The notes under the pieces: generated by a model
What the model was told of the DNA's origin: nothing
Database searches by the model: none
The model's input: only the letters and a program-made list of their open reading frames with translations
DNA from: Candidatus Phyllobacterium onerii
GTDB lineage: Bacteria > Pseudomonadota > Alphaproteobacteria > Rhizobiales > Rhizobiaceae
DNA: 64,000 nucleotides
Assembly (NCBI RefSeq): GCF_028331445.1
Contig: NZ_JAQMHX010000002.1
Coordinates: 62,001-126,000, forward strand
Direction of reading: 5' to 3'
Position numbers and translations under genes: made by a program
Shown: piece after piece, positions 18,595 to 28,213 of the stretch
How the letters are laid out: each line of letters opens with the position of its first letter
How positions within the stretch are numbered: the first letter of the stretch is position 1

Positions 18595-19227
18595 ATGAGT
18601 GAAGCGAAAGCGAAAACAAGGTCACAGCTCAAAGTCGTCGATGTTACCGATTTGATCCTGCACGATATTCTTGCTGGCGTGCTCGCTCCGGGCGTGTGGC
18701 TGAAACAGATCGATCTCGAACAGCGCTACCAGAGCACCAGACCGGAAGTGCGGCGTGCACTCGACAGGCTGGTACAAAGACGTCTGGTCGAACATGTTCC
18801 CAATCGCGGTTACCACGTGTTCGAGCCCGATGGCCGCCAGGCAATGGAAGTGAGCGACATTCGTGTCATCCTTGAAACGGCGGTCGCGGACAAGATCATT
18901 GCCAATGCCTCCGAACTGACGACGAAAAAGCTCCGCGACCTTGCACACCGTTTTGACGATCTCATCATGAACGGAACGATGATCGAACTTTACGAAGCCA
19001 ATCTCGCCTTCCACCGCGAATTGCTTGCGCTTTGCGGCAACAGCGAACTGGTGAACCTTGTTACCGAAATCCGCCAAAGGACGTCGTCGGCGCCGGTGTC
19101 ACAGTGGAAAACACGCGCACGGATTGAACAATCGTCGCGGGAGCATCACCAGATGATCGATGCTCTGGCAGCGAAGGATATCGAAGAACTGAAACGTGTG
19201 ACCGTAACGCACATCAGGCAGATGTAA
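18595..19227 (+). CDS. GntR family regulator, FCD-type
   Basis: 210 residues from ATG 18595, preceded by a GGGGA site; longer in-frame starts at 18574 and 18520 are less likely. The N-terminal winged helix contains ILAGVLAPGVWLKQIDLEQRY and RPEVRRALDRL, and the C-terminal helical FCD domain carries AFHRELLALCGNSEL and REHHQMIDAL, with histidines that usually bind a metal or ligand. Divergent from the transporter/hydrolase unit, which it probably represses until the transported amino-acid derivative is present. Confidence 0.87.
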   Translation: MSEAKAKTRSQLKVVDVTDLILHDILAGVLAPGVWLKQIDLEQRYQSTRPEVRRALDRLVQRRLVEHVPNRGYHVFEPDGRQAMEVSDIRVILETAVADKIIANASELTTKKLRDLAHRFDDLIMNGTMIELYEANLAFHRELLALCGNSELVNLVTEIRQRTSSAPVSQWKTRARIEQSSREHHQMIDALAAKDIEELKRVTVTHIRQM

Positions 19228-19274
19228 ACGGCTGCGCTCTGTCACATTTTGATATTGTCCCTGTTGCAAATCAT

Positions 19275-19290
19275 ATAAGTCTGTGCTTAT
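19275..19290 (+). promoter_or_regulatory. ArsR-type operator candidate
   Basis: ATAAG-TCTGTG-CTTAT is a perfect 5-bp inverted repeat ending 9 bases before the ArsR start codon. Size, spacing and location fit autorepression by the ArsR protein. It would also control the translationally coupled SRPBCC gene. Confidence 0.5.
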
Positions 19291-19299
19291 GTATTTTGC

Positions 19300-19614
19300 A
19301 TGAGTGAACCGGAATTTTTCAAGGCGCTGGCCGACCCGACAAGACGTGCCGTCTTCGAACGGCTGGCCGATGGCGAGATGAACGCCACGGACTTGCGGCA
19401 GGGATTTGACCTGTCGCAGCCGGCCATGTCGCAGCATCTGGCTGTCCTGCGCACGGCTGGACTGATCGCAGAACAGAAACATGGCAGGAATGTTCTCTAT
19501 CGGATCAATCCCGATGGCGTAGCGCGCATCCATCAATGGCTTAGCCGCTACAATGCGTTCTGGCCAGGCCGTGTGGATGACCTGAAGCAGCTTCTCAAGG
19601 AGATGGATCAATGA
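19300..19614 (+). CDS. ArsR family winged-helix regulator
   Basis: 104 residues. The whole protein is an ArsR winged helix: LADPTRRAVFERLADGE, then the recognition-helix region DLSQPAMSQHLAVLRTAGL, then the wing KHGRNVLYRI. The metal-binding ELCVCDL motif is absent, so a metal sensor of the ArsR/SmtB kind is unlikely. Its stop overlaps the start of an SRPBCC gene (ATGA). This pair is a common arrangement in which the regulator controls a START-like, small-molecule-binding protein. Confidence 0.88.
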   Translation: MSEPEFFKALADPTRRAVFERLADGEMNATDLRQGFDLSQPAMSQHLAVLRTAGLIAEQKHGRNVLYRINPDGVARIHQWLSRYNAFWPGRVDDLKQLLKEMDQ

Positions 19615-19967
19615 CACGCAAAACCGATGCGAGCATAAATCTCACTTATGAACTGGAGGCTGCTCCATCTAAAGTGTGGCGAGCTTTGACCGTACCGGAA
19701 TATGTGTCGCAATGGCTGAAGCGACCCCCGGGCAAGGACGATGCTCCGGAGAAAACTACGCTGGAGCCACCCTTCGAACTCCATCTGATTTCCGCCGATC
19801 CTGATACGCGCGTGCGCTATAGAATCAGGGACAACGATGCCATTAGTGTCGTTACATTCCAAATCGGGGCGAATGGTACTGGCGGCACCACCTTCAGCAT
19901 TGTGCATGAACTTGCGATGAGCGCCGCCAACGGCAATTGCCAGAAACCTCTGCGCGCAGCAGCCTAA
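19611..19967 (+). CDS. SRPBCC (AHSA1-like) domain protein
   Basis: 118 residues. It begins with [25 protein letters not shown], the start of an AHSA1-type START-like fold, and ends in a helical [12 protein letters not shown] segment. It is somewhat short for the family (about 140 residues) but has the expected beginning and end. Such proteins bind hydrophobic ligands; the ligand is unknown. Start overlaps the ArsR stop, indicating translational coupling. Confidence 0.82.
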   Translation: MTRKTDASINLTYELEAAPSKVWRALTVPEYVSQWLKRPPGKDDAPEKTTLEPPFELHLISADPDTRVRYRIRDNDAISVVTFQIGANGTGGTTFSIVHELAMSAANGNCQKPLRAAA

Positions 19968-20005
19968 AAAGTACAACCCGGAACACCACTGAAAGGAGTT
20001 CGCCT

Positions 20006-20638
20006 ATGCGCGACATGATGCAACTCGTCCCTATGGTCGTGGAACAATCCAGCCGCGGCGAACGATCATTCGATATTTACTCACGCTTGCTACGTGAACG
20101 CATCGTGTTCCTGAATGGTGAGGTCGAGGATCAAATGGCAGCACTCATCTGCGCGCAATTGCTGTTTCTGGAATCGGAAAGCCACACGAAGCCGGTTTCA
20201 ATGTACATAAACTCGCCCGGCGGGGTCATCACCAGTGGTCTGGCGATCTACGACACGATGCAGTTCATCACATGCCCCGTCGCAACCTTATGCATGGGAA
20301 CTGCACGGTCCATGGGTTCCTTCCTCCTGATGGCGGGTGAACCCGGTCAGCGCACTGCATTGGCCAATTCAAGTCTTCATGTGCATCAGCCACTCGGCGG
20401 ATTCCAGGGACAGGCCTCGGACATTTTCATCCATGCGGAAGAAATGCGCCAAACCAAGCACCGAATGATCAGCCTCTACGCGCAGCATTGCGGGCGCTCG
20501 TTCGAGGATGTGGAAAAGACATTGGATCGAGATCATTTCATGACGGCGCAGGAAGCCAGAAAATGGGGCCTTGTTGACACGGTTCTGTCAAAGCGGCCTG
20601 AGGTTGAGCTCTCCCCTACCGGCAGGCCCTTTGATTGA
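20006..20638 (+). CDS. clpP: Accessory ATP-dependent Clp protease proteolytic subunit
   Basis: 210 residues from ATG 20006, with AAAGGAG at 19992-19998. The fold follows Clp[21 protein letters not shown], then the nucleophile region [12 protein letters not shown] (Ser in RSM), [13 protein letters not shown] (catalytic His) and [20 protein letters not shown] (Asp region). The triad is intact. It differs from the housekeeping enzyme in having GTARSM instead of GQAASM, and no clpX or clpA gene is nearby. Rhizobia usually encode several ClpP paralogues, so this is probably a secondary, condition-specific subunit. Confidence 0.92.
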   Translation: MRDMMQLVPMVVEQSSRGERSFDIYSRLLRERIVFLNGEVEDQMAALICAQLLFLESESHTKPVSMYINSPGGVITSGLAIYDTMQFITCPVATLCMGTARSMGSFLLMAGEPGQRTALANSSLHVHQPLGGFQGQASDIFIHAEEMRQTKHRMISLYAQHCGRSFEDVEKTLDRDHFMTAQEARKWGLVDTVLSKRPEVELSPTGRPFD

Positions 20639-20659
20639 TCCCCAATGCGGATATACAGC

Positions 20660-20874
20660 GCGGGTGTGAGAAGCGGCTTGGGGCTTGCAATCTTACCCGA
20701 GTACTGCATTGCCGCGAGAACTCTTCGGCGGCGATGTCACCAAGATGCTTCAGGACTACCGGGTGCCAAAACGCGAAATCACAGCGCTTATTCCTCACGG
20801 AGCCCGATTGCCCTACAATCAAGGTGATACTGGATTATTTGCATTCCCGGCTTCCCGATGGAGCGACCGGTTAA
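20660..20874 (+). pseudogene. LysR-family regulator, C-terminal remnant with frameshifts
   Basis: Three successive frames each give a piece of a LysR effector domain: AGVRSGLGLAILPEY, then LFGGDVTKMLQDYRVP with IPHGARLPY, then KVILDYLHSRLP ending at a stop. In order they reproduce the last 70 residues of a LysR protein, so at least two indels have broken the gene and the N-terminal DNA-binding part is gone. It lies just after clpP and before the convergent SLC13 gene. Confidence 0.72.
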
Positions 20875-21006
20875 TCATTCCTGGAAGACTGCTAGCAGCC
20901 GCCTCCCGCCTCGCCGCTATTACTGTCGGGCGACATTTTGGATTTTGCCTACGCCTTCGATTTCAACGAACAGCCGGTCGCCATCGCCCATCGTCAAGAC
21001 CTCTTA

Positions 21007-22839
21007 TCAGAAACGCCAGATCAGGGGCACGATGAAGACAGAAACCACAAAAAACCAGATCAGCAGTGGCAAGCCGAGCTTCCAGTAATCGCTGAAAGCG
21101 TAGCCGCCCGGCCCCATCACCATCAGGTTCGTCGGCGTGGCGATCGGTGTCAGGAACGCCGCTGCCGCCGCCACCGCCGTGCTCATGAGCACGGGACGGG
21201 GCGAAATGCCCATTGCCGCTGCAGCCGCCACACCGATCGGGATGACGATCAGAGCCGTTGCCGTGTTGCTGATGAGCTGGCCCATGATCGCGGTCAGGAT
21301 GAACAAGCCAGCAAGCAGCGCTACCGGTCCGGCATCGCCGACGAGATTGACAAGATGTTCCGCCATCAGCTTTGCCGCCCCAGTTTCCACCATCGCGGTG
21401 GAAAGCGGCATCATCGCGCCCACGAGGATCACCGTCGTCCAGCCAATCGCACGATAGGCCTGCTCCACATTCATGATGCCTGACAACACGATCGCACCGG
21501 CAGCAAGCAGTCCGGATACCGCCGGCGGCACAATGCCGGTCGCAAGAAGCAAGACCATTGCAGTCAAGATGATGATGGCCTGGCGCGCGCCCGGGCCCAT
21601 GGGAACGGCCTGACGACGTACCAGTTCGGGTGAATTGACGACCAGAACGTCTGGATCGTCGAGGTGAACGTCAAGAGCTTTCCAGGTTCCCTGCAGCAGC
21701 ATGGTGTCACCCGCTTGCAGCTCGATACCACCTGCGCCCTTGGCTTTGATGGCGGCGGTTTCCAAACCTGGGCGCTGCACCGCCAGAACGATCAGATCTC
21801 CACTTTCGGTGACCATGCCGGGGAAAACTTTTTCCCCGATAAGACCCGAGCGTGGCGGGATGACGACTTCAGCAAGCCCGGAGCTGCGATTGAACAGCGT
21901 GTCCTCGCCTTGCCCGGCCGCCTTCTCATCCCGAAACGCAAGATGCATCTGGGCCGCGAATGCCGCGGCCGCGTCACCTTCACCGCGTATCAGAAGATGG
22001 TCTCCCTCAGCGACCAGGGGCCTGCGCAGCGGCCCGGCCGTTTCGCCCTCCTGTATGGCGACCAGCTGCAGCCCCGGATGCGCGGATAGAGCGACTTCAG
22101 ATGATGGCACGCCGACAAAAGGTGAGCTTGCCCGGACCCGCAACTGGTAGATTCCGCTGGCGAGCCCATATTGCTCGACCAGGGTCTTGGCGTGGCGGCT
22201 AAAATCGGCTGGCATGGTGGCGCCGTTGCGCTCGGGAAGCAGCTGTTTTCCGAACAGCACGATGATGACCATGGTTCCTGCCAAAAGTGGCACGCCCACA
22301 AGCGCGAATTCGAAGAAGCCGAAGCCGCCGAACCCCGCGTCAAGCCCGGCTTCGGAAACCAGCACGTTTACCGGCGTTCCGGTCAGCGCAAGCATGGAGC
22401 CAGCATGCGCGGAGAAAACCAGCGGCATGAGCAATTGCGACGAATTACGCTTGAGGCGGACGGCAATAACAACCACTACGGGAAGCAGCGCTGCGACAGC
22501 GCCGTTGACGCTGATCAGGGCGGTCAGCAGCGAAACCAGCCCCATCTTCAGCAGCAAAAGCCGCGTCCGGCTTTCTTCGCCAGCACCACGGATGAGCAAC
22601 TGCCCGGCCCAGGCGGTGACTCCGGTTACCTCCAGCCCGGAGCTGACGACAAAGAGTGACGCAATGAAGACCACCGCCGGATCACCGAAGCCACCAAGCG
22701 CCTGGTTAATCGTCAGCACGCCGGTCGCCCACAGGGCCAATGCGGTCAGCATGGCCACAACGACAACTGGCAATTTGTTCCAGACGAACAGGACGACGGC
22801 AACGGCTATAATGGCGGCGGTGTATGCTATCGGGCTCAA
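21007..22839 (-). CDS. SLC13 family permease with two TrkA-C domains
   Basis: 610 residues from a TTG start preceded by a GAGG site. The topology is the DASS/SLC13 plan: hydrophobic segments 1-205, two soluble RCK_C (TrkA-C) domains about 215-400, then further membrane segments to the end. The paired motifs SANTAT-like region (QLISNTATALIVIPIG) and PIATPTNLMVMGPG mark the substrate and Na+ sites. Substrate could be a dicarboxylate, sulfate or a related anion. It is transcribed with the peptidase T-like gene in the same direction, about 130 bases downstream of it. Confidence 0.87.
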   Translation of the reverse strand: MSPIAYTAAIIAVAVVLFVWNKLPVVVVAMLTALALWATGVLTINQALGGFGDPAVVFIASLFVVSSGLEVTGVTAWAGQLLIRGAGEESRTRLLLLKMGLVSLLTALISVNGAVAALLPVVVVIAVRLKRNSSQLLMPLVFSAHAGSMLALTGTPVNVLVSEAGLDAGFGGFGFFEFALVGVPLLAGTMVIIVLFGKQLLPERNGATMPADFSRHAKTLVEQYGLASGIYQLRVRASSPFVGVPSSEVALSAHPGLQLVAIQEGETAGPLRRPLVAEGDHLLIRGEGDAAAAFAAQMHLAFRDEKAAGQGEDTLFNRSSGLAEVVIPPRSGLIGEKVFPGMVTESGDLIVLAVQRPGLETAAIKAKGAGGIELQAGDTMLLQGTWKALDVHLDDPDVLVVNSPELVRRQAVPMGPGARQAIIILTAMVLLLATGIVPPAVSGLLAAGAIVLSGIMNVEQAYRAIGWTTVILVGAMMPLSTAMVETGAAKLMAEHLVNLVGDAGPVALLAGLFILTAIMGQLISNTATALIVIPIGVAAAAAMGISPRPVLMSTAVAAAAAFLTPIATPTNLMVMGPGGYAFSDYWKLGLPLLIWFFVVSVFIVPLIWRF

Positions 22840-22967
22840 TCGCTCAATTCCTCATTTGGCCCTGACCGGGCTTTTTAGTCGCCCAGCAGTTTGGCCGTCG
22901 ATGCCTGCTGGCATCCGAGTTTTTCCTTCACGGATGGCTCCGGCCGTCAGACGGCCTCGCAGGACTA

Positions 22968-24167
22968 TCAGTCATCAAGCGTCGCCATGAGCACGCCGAT
23001 ACGGCAGCCCTTTTCAAACTCCGGAAGGCTTACATACTCCTTGATGGTATGAATCTCGGCCTGGCCGGAACCGATGGTAATGGTGGGAACGCCATGCTTG
23101 TCGAGCCAGTTGGCGTCCAGGCCGCCATTGGAGAATACCAAGACTGGCTCGATGCCGAGCGTCTTGAGCGCCTTGGTCGCACGCTGTACGATCGGAGTGT
23201 CCTTGCCGAGTTCGAACGGTGGATAGGAAGTCACATGGCTGAATTTCAGCTCCGCAGTGTCGCCCGCGTCATCGGTGACCTCACTTTGCGCTTTGATGAA
23301 CGCTTCTTCGTAACCTTTGGCGATCTTCGTCGCGAAGGTGGATTCGGGACTGCGGGCCTCGCCCTTGATGAAGGCATAGTCGGTCACGACGTTGGTCGCG
23401 TCGCCTGCGGGTTTGTTGTCCTTGCCGCCGAAGATACCGACATTGCTCGTGCCGCGACCGTCTGACTTGACAACCTTGCCGAACCAGCCGGCCCGGCGTG
23501 CTTCGGCAAGAGCCATCGCACCGACCATCGTTGCCGATATGCCCTTTTCCGGCGCAACGCCGGCATGCGAGGCACGCCCGGTGATTTCCGCTTCCCAATT
23601 CTCCTGGCCGACAGCGCCGATGATCAGATCGGATGCCATCTGGCCATCGACATTGATGCACATGACCGCGCCGCCGAGATCGGCCGGATTAAGTTCCCGC
23701 GCACCATGCAGCCCGCTTTCCTCGCGCACGGTGAACAGCAGCGTGATCGGCGGATGCGGCAGCTTGTTCTTGATAAGAGTTTCGGCGACGACGACGAGAA
23801 CCGCGACGCCAGTCCGGGCATCGCCGCCAAGCGCGGTGGTGCCGTCCGAGACGATACGGTCCCCCTCGCGGCGCGGCTTTGCCCCTGCGCAGAGCGGCAC
23901 GGTGTCGAGGTGCGTGGAAAAGAGAAGCCGCGGTCCTGGCCGAGTTCCGGGCAGATCAACGATCAGATTGCCCGTTTCGGTCGGGAGCGGAATACGTTTG
24001 TTGGCCTCGTCAAAACGAATGGCCGACTCCGGCACGCCGACCTTCTTCAGAGCGTCGCTGACCGCAGCGGCAATATTGGCTTCTTGTCCGGTGACGCCCT
24101 CGACCGAGAGGAAACGCATCAGGTGATCTTCCGCCGCCGCGACATCAAGGGGAATAGAGTTGCTCAT
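22968..24167 (-). CDS. M20 metallopeptidase, peptidase T-like
   Basis: 399 residues from ATG 24167 (an ATG three codons upstream lacks a ribosome site). Zinc-ligand segments are in order: FSTHLDTVPLC (His, Asp), TTALGGDARTGVAVL (bridging Asp), FTVREESGLHGARE (Glu-Glu), a dimerisation insert, and a final EIHTIKEYVS (His). This is the layout of peptidase T-like tripeptidases and related M20 enzymes. Located 46 bases downstream of abgT on the same strand, it may process the imported peptide or aminobenzoyl-glutamate-like compound. Confidence 0.88.
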   Translation of the reverse strand: MSNSIPLDVAAAEDHLMRFLSVEGVTGQEANIAAAVSDALKKVGVPESAIRFDEANKRIPLPTETGNLIVDLPGTRPGPRLLFSTHLDTVPLCAGAKPRREGDRIVSDGTTALGGDARTGVAVLVVVAETLIKNKLPHPPITLLFTVREESGLHGARELNPADLGGAVMCINVDGQMASDLIIGAVGQENWEAEITGRASHAGVAPEKGISATMVGAMALAEARRAGWFGKVVKSDGRGTSNVGIFGGKDNKPAGDATNVVTDYAFIKGEARSPESTFATKIAKGYEEAFIKAQSEVTDDAGDTAELKFSHVTSYPPFELGKDTPIVQRATKALKTLGIEPVLVFSNGGLDANWLDKHGVPTITIGSGQAEIHTIKEYVSLPEFEKGCRIGVLMATLDD

Positions 24168-24212
24168 GACATCCATCCGATCATTTTGTTGTAATCGCTA
24201 AGATAGCGTTCG

Positions 24213-25763
24213 TCACAGGCCCCACGGCAGCCCGAGGGCCTTCCAGACGGCAAACAGAGCCGTCCACAGCACGAATATCAAAACGACATAGGGGAGCATC
24301 AGCGAGACTATGGTGCCGACGCCTGCGGACTTGTCGTATTTCTGGGCGAAGCCGACGACGAGTGCAAAATAGGCGTTGAGCGGGGTGATCGCGTTCATTG
24401 GCGAGTCACCAACGCGATAGGCTGCAAGGACTGCCTCCGGCTCGACCCCGAGCTTCATCAGCAGCGGCACGAAGACGGGAGCGAAGATCGCCCACTTTGC
24501 AATTGCGCCGGTCAGCAACAGATCGATGATCGCGACAACGACGATAAAGCCAATCAGCAGTGGCAGGGCCCCGATATTTGCCGCCTGGAGCGCACCGGAA
24601 AGGCTGAGCGCCATGACCGTGCCTATGTTGGTGTAGGTAAAATAGGCGACGAACTGGCTGAGGACGAAGAACAGGAAGATTGTACCGCCCATATTCTTGA
24701 TCGATTTCTCGATGGCAGCGATCACCTCCGACAGTGTCCGCAAGGTGCCGGCGCCGATGCCGTAGGTCCACCCTGTCACCAGAAAGAGGAGCATGATGAG
24801 CGCGATCAGGCCGTTCATGAATGGGGAACTGCCAATCAGCTCGCCGGTTTCAGGATTGCGCAACGGCGCGCCACTGGGAAGCGTCAACAGCAGGAACACC
24901 ACCACCAGACCGATGAGCCCGTAGAGTGCAAACCGCAATCCGCGTGACTCCTGCTCGCTCAGCACGGCCCCCTGATCTGGAACAGCGCCGTCAGCTGCTG
25001 CCTCCGGCTTGTATTCCCCAAGCCGGGGCGAGATCATGCGGTCGGTGATGAATGCTATGAGGAAAGTGAGGAAGATCACGGACGCGATGGAGAACCAGAC
25101 ATTTGATGCCAGCCCGATCGATCGATTGGGATCGACCAGCCGTGCCGCATCGTTGGTGAATTCCACGAGGACTGCATCAAGTGGTTTAATCAGCATGTTG
25201 ACGGTGAAAGCACCGGCAACTGCTGCAAAACCGAGCGCCAGACCAGCCAGCGGATGTCTTCCGACTGCCAGATAGGCGACGCCGGCGAGCGGTATAAGCA
25301 CCAGATAACCGGCATCTGCTGCGATACTTGCAAGGATGCCCACGAAGGCCAGGATATAGGTCAGGGCCCAACGCGGTGAAACGATGACGAGCTTGCGTAT
25401 CAGTGCCGTGACCAGACCGGACTCCTCTGCTACACCCGCGCCGATCATGGCGGCGATCATCAGCCCCACCGCCGTGAAACTCATGAAGTTGGGAATGAGC
25501 GAGGAGTAGAGGAAGCGAATGCCTTCCACGTTCAGAAGGCTGCGTATTTCCGTTGAAGCGGTTTCGATCTCGTGGGTGTCCGGATTGATGCGCTCAAAGC
25601 TGACCGCCGCCCCGAAGGCACCGAGAATGGCAGACAGGACGATAACAATGCCAATCAGGATGAGGAAGATGATGACGGGATGGGGAACCATGTTTCCCAC
25701 TCTCTCGACACCATCCAGCAGCCTTTGCATCACGGTCTTTGGCGCGGTATTGGCAGTGGTCAT
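24213..25763 (-). CDS. abgT: AbgT family transporter (p-aminobenzoyl-glutamate/antibiotic exporter family)
   Basis: 516 residues from ATG 25763, supported by GGGAG upstream. About a dozen hydrophobic segments with RVGNMVPHPVIIFLILI at the start and the paired ARTNS-like/ISPLN region VGDSPMNAITPLNAYF near residue 430 mark the AbgT family. In E. coli AbgT imports p-aminobenzoyl-glutamate, while other members export sulfonamides. Genes for a peptidase T-like enzyme (adjacent) and an AbgB-like hydrolase (at 17 kb) suggest import and cleavage of a folate breakdown product or related conjugate. Confidence 0.88.
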   Translation of the reverse strand: MTTANTAPKTVMQRLLDGVERVGNMVPHPVIIFLILIGIVIVLSAILGAFGAAVSFERINPDTHEIETASTEIRSLLNVEGIRFLYSSLIPNFMSFTAVGLMIAAMIGAGVAEESGLVTALIRKLVIVSPRWALTYILAFVGILASIAADAGYLVLIPLAGVAYLAVGRHPLAGLALGFAAVAGAFTVNMLIKPLDAVLVEFTNDAARLVDPNRSIGLASNVWFSIASVIFLTFLIAFITDRMISPRLGEYKPEAAADGAVPDQGAVLSEQESRGLRFALYGLIGLVVVFLLLTLPSGAPLRNPETGELIGSSPFMNGLIALIMLLFLVTGWTYGIGAGTLRTLSEVIAAIEKSIKNMGGTIFLFFVLSQFVAYFTYTNIGTVMALSLSGALQAANIGALPLLIGFIVVVAIIDLLLTGAIAKWAIFAPVFVPLLMKLGVEPEAVLAAYRVGDSPMNAITPLNAYFALVVGFAQKYDKSAGVGTIVSLMLPYVVLIFVLWTALFAVWKALGLPWGL

Positions 25764-26385
25764 TTCATGTCTCCCGTTAAGCCAACGGATTACGCCGAGT
25801 TGTTCGAATGACACCAAGGTGAGATGGCGCGGTTTCCTGGGCTTTGCTCAATCTGTGGTCGCCAAGACGACAAGCCATGGCCGACGGCGCCCTCCTGCTA
25901 CATCCCGCCAAAGCATCGTAGAGATCGTTCGCGGGTGAACCGCCAATCATCGGATCAGGTACCCGATGCCGGCTCCCCTTTCAGGTATCGCGCTTGCAAG
26001 CGACAGGCGGAAAGATGAAACTGAAACACCTCCTCTATCCCTATGTGAGGTCACCAATTTCGCGGCGTGCGACAAGCGCCGCAAGCGCAATGATGCGAAT
26101 ATAGTGGTGCTCCAATTATCTGTGATAGGCATGGAATCCCAAAAACAAGCTCTCAGTTCAAATTTCCCGTATTTCCTGCCGTGACCGCACCGAGGGTATC
26201 CCGCCTGTGCCAGGATCGCCTATTGATTGGCCATCGCCTCAACAACGAATAATTGACGACTGGATAGTTAGTATCACCGTGACACCAGTTGGAAATTGAC
26301 ATCACTCTTCAACAAGACAGGGTGTCTATGCATTGCGTCACTGCGGTCGACTTCAAACTGCCATCTCTCTTCGATGGGGAATCCG
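25764..26385. other. Gene-free interval upstream of abgT and the membrane hydrolase
   Basis: No ORF here has a credible ribosome site, family resemblance or length. The interval must hold the promoters of the divergent abgT and membrane-hydrolase genes. No clear palindrome or terminator was found. Confidence 0.6.
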
Positions 26386-28062
26386 ATGAAAGCTTATATT
26401 TCAGTCTTGGCAAAGTCGTTCTCCGCCATTGGTCTGCTTGTCGGTATTCTCTTCTTTGCCGCATCCCTTACGCCTAGCCTCATGCCACGCTCTTTCCTGG
26501 TTCAGGGTGCGCTCTCCGGGTTTTGTGCAGCGCTCGGCTATGGCGTGGGTGTGGCAGCGGTGTGGCTCTGGCGCTATCTGGAAATTCCAGTTCCAAGCGC
26601 GCGGGGTCAGAAAGCGGCCAAATGGATTGCTGTCATCCTGTGTATCGGAACCGCCGGCGTTTTTCTGTGGAAGGCCGCCGAATGGCAAAACACCGTGCGG
26701 AGCGTCATGGGACTTGGGCCGGTCGAAAGCGTGGAACCAATTGAACTTGCAGCTATTGCGCTCGGTATTTTTCTGGTGGTCATTCTGCTCGCCCGCCTCT
26801 TCAAGCGGACATTCCGGCTTTTCTCGCACTGGCTGAACCGCCTCGTGCCGCGCCGTGTTTCCAAGGTCATCGGCGGTGTTCTGGCGGTAGTACTCTTCTG
26901 GTCGGTGGCGCAGGGCGTCTTGTTCAAGGTCGTCTTGCGTATGGTCGACACATCCTTTCGCGAACTCGATGCCAGGATCGATGACGGCTCGGTACGCCCC
27001 TCGGATCCCACAAAACCTGGCGGTCCAGGCTCGGTCCTCGACTGGCAGGACCTCGGGCGGCAAGGGCGCGCGTTTATCGCATCTGGACCTACCGGTGCGC
27101 AGATCGGCAGTTTCTTCAACGCAAAAGCGCTGGATCCCGTTCGTGTCTATGTCGGGTTGAATTCCGCGGAAACGGTCGATGAACGAGCGCGCCTCGCGCT
27201 TGAAGAATTGAAGCGTGATGGCGGGTTCGAACGAGCGGCGTTGATTGTCATCGTTCCCACGGGAACAGGATGGGTCGATCCGGAGGGTATCGACACGGTC
27301 GAGTACCTACATCATGGCGATATCGCCAGCGTCGCCGTGCAATATTCCTATCTCAGCAGTTGGCTATCCTTGCTCGTGGAACCGGGCTACGGCGCCGAAG
27401 CAGGCCAGGCGCTGTTTCGCGAAGTATACCGCCACTGGACTACGCTCCCGCGTGACAGCCGACCCAAACTGTACTTGTATGGCCTGAGCCTCGGCGCGAT
27501 GAACTCCGAACTTTCAGCCCATCTCTACGATATTATCGGCGATCCTTTCCAAGGCGCCCTGTGGAGCGGTCCCCCTTTCCAGAGCCGCATTTGGAACTCC
27601 GTGACGGCAAGCCGAAATCCTGGTTCGCCGGCATGGCTGCCGCGCTTCCGCGACGGTTCGATCATACGGTTCACCAACCAGAACAACGCGCTCGATATTC
27701 CCGGCGCCGTCTGGGGACCGCTTCGCATCGTCTATCTCCAATATGCCAGCGATCCTGTGACGTTCTTCGATTTTCACGCGCTCTATCGAGAGCCGGATTG
27801 GATGAAGAGCCCGCGTGGTCCCGATGTCTCGCCAAGCCTCCGCTGGATTCCAGGGGTCACAATGCTGCAGCTCCTGTTCGACATGGCCATCGCCACGACC
27901 TCGCCGATGGGATACGGTCATGTCTACGCTCCGGAGCATTACATCGACGGCTGGGTTGCCGTTACCGCCCCGCAGAATATTGGGCCGGAAGATGTTTCTC
28001 GCCTGAAGGCATTTTTCTTCGAACGGTCGCGGAGCGCCGACAATCCGCCACCAAGCGATTGA
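26386..28062 (+). CDS. Membrane-anchored alpha/beta hydrolase (Abhydrolase_9-like)
   Basis: 558 residues from ATG 26386, with GGGGA upstream. About four hydrophobic segments in the first 200 residues (for example GLLVGILFFAASLTPSL and WIAVILCIGTAGVFLW) anchor the protein in the inner membrane. The C-terminal region is a hydrolase whose nucleophile elbow is YGLSLGAMNSE (GxSxG). The N-terminal TPSLMPR motif is typical of this family. Substrate unknown; lipid or ester hydrolysis at the membrane surface is plausible. No operon partner. Confidence 0.85.
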   Translation: MKAYISVLAKSFSAIGLLVGILFFAASLTPSLMPRSFLVQGALSGFCAALGYGVGVAAVWLWRYLEIPVPSARGQKAAKWIAVILCIGTAGVFLWKAAEWQNTVRSVMGLGPVESVEPIELAAIALGIFLVVILLARLFKRTFRLFSHWLNRLVPRRVSKVIGGVLAVVLFWSVAQGVLFKVVLRMVDTSFRELDARIDDGSVRPSDPTKPGGPGSVLDWQDLGRQGRAFIASGPTGAQIGSFFNAKALDPVRVYVGLNSAETVDERARLALEELKRDGGFERAALIVIVPTGTGWVDPEGIDTVEYLHHGDIASVAVQYSYLSSWLSLLVEPGYGAEAGQALFREVYRHWTTLPRDSRPKLYLYGLSLGAMNSELSAHLYDIIGDPFQGALWSGPPFQSRIWNSVTASRNPGSPAWLPRFRDGSIIRFTNQNNALDIPGAVWGPLRIVYLQYASDPVTFFDFHALYREPDWMKSPRGPDVSPSLRWIPGVTMLQLLFDMAIATTSPMGYGHVYAPEHYIDGWVAVTAPQNIGPEDVSRLKAFFFERSRSADNPPPSD

Positions 28063-28213
28063 CCGCTTGTTCAATGTCCAGTCGACCTTCGCAGGAAAAA
28101 GAAACACAATGCATAGCTGTGGGATTCATGGCTAATCTCTTCGACGTGTCGGGCACGATATAGTTTTTTGCAGCGCGTCCCAGCGTTAGTCACCCTAGAG
28201 AACCGGAGGCAAC

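Noticed and set aside
22187-22990. 267-residue plus-strand ORF opposite the SLC13 gene
   Set aside because: It is an antisense shadow of a clear membrane-protein gene, Thr/Ser/Pro-rich with no motif.
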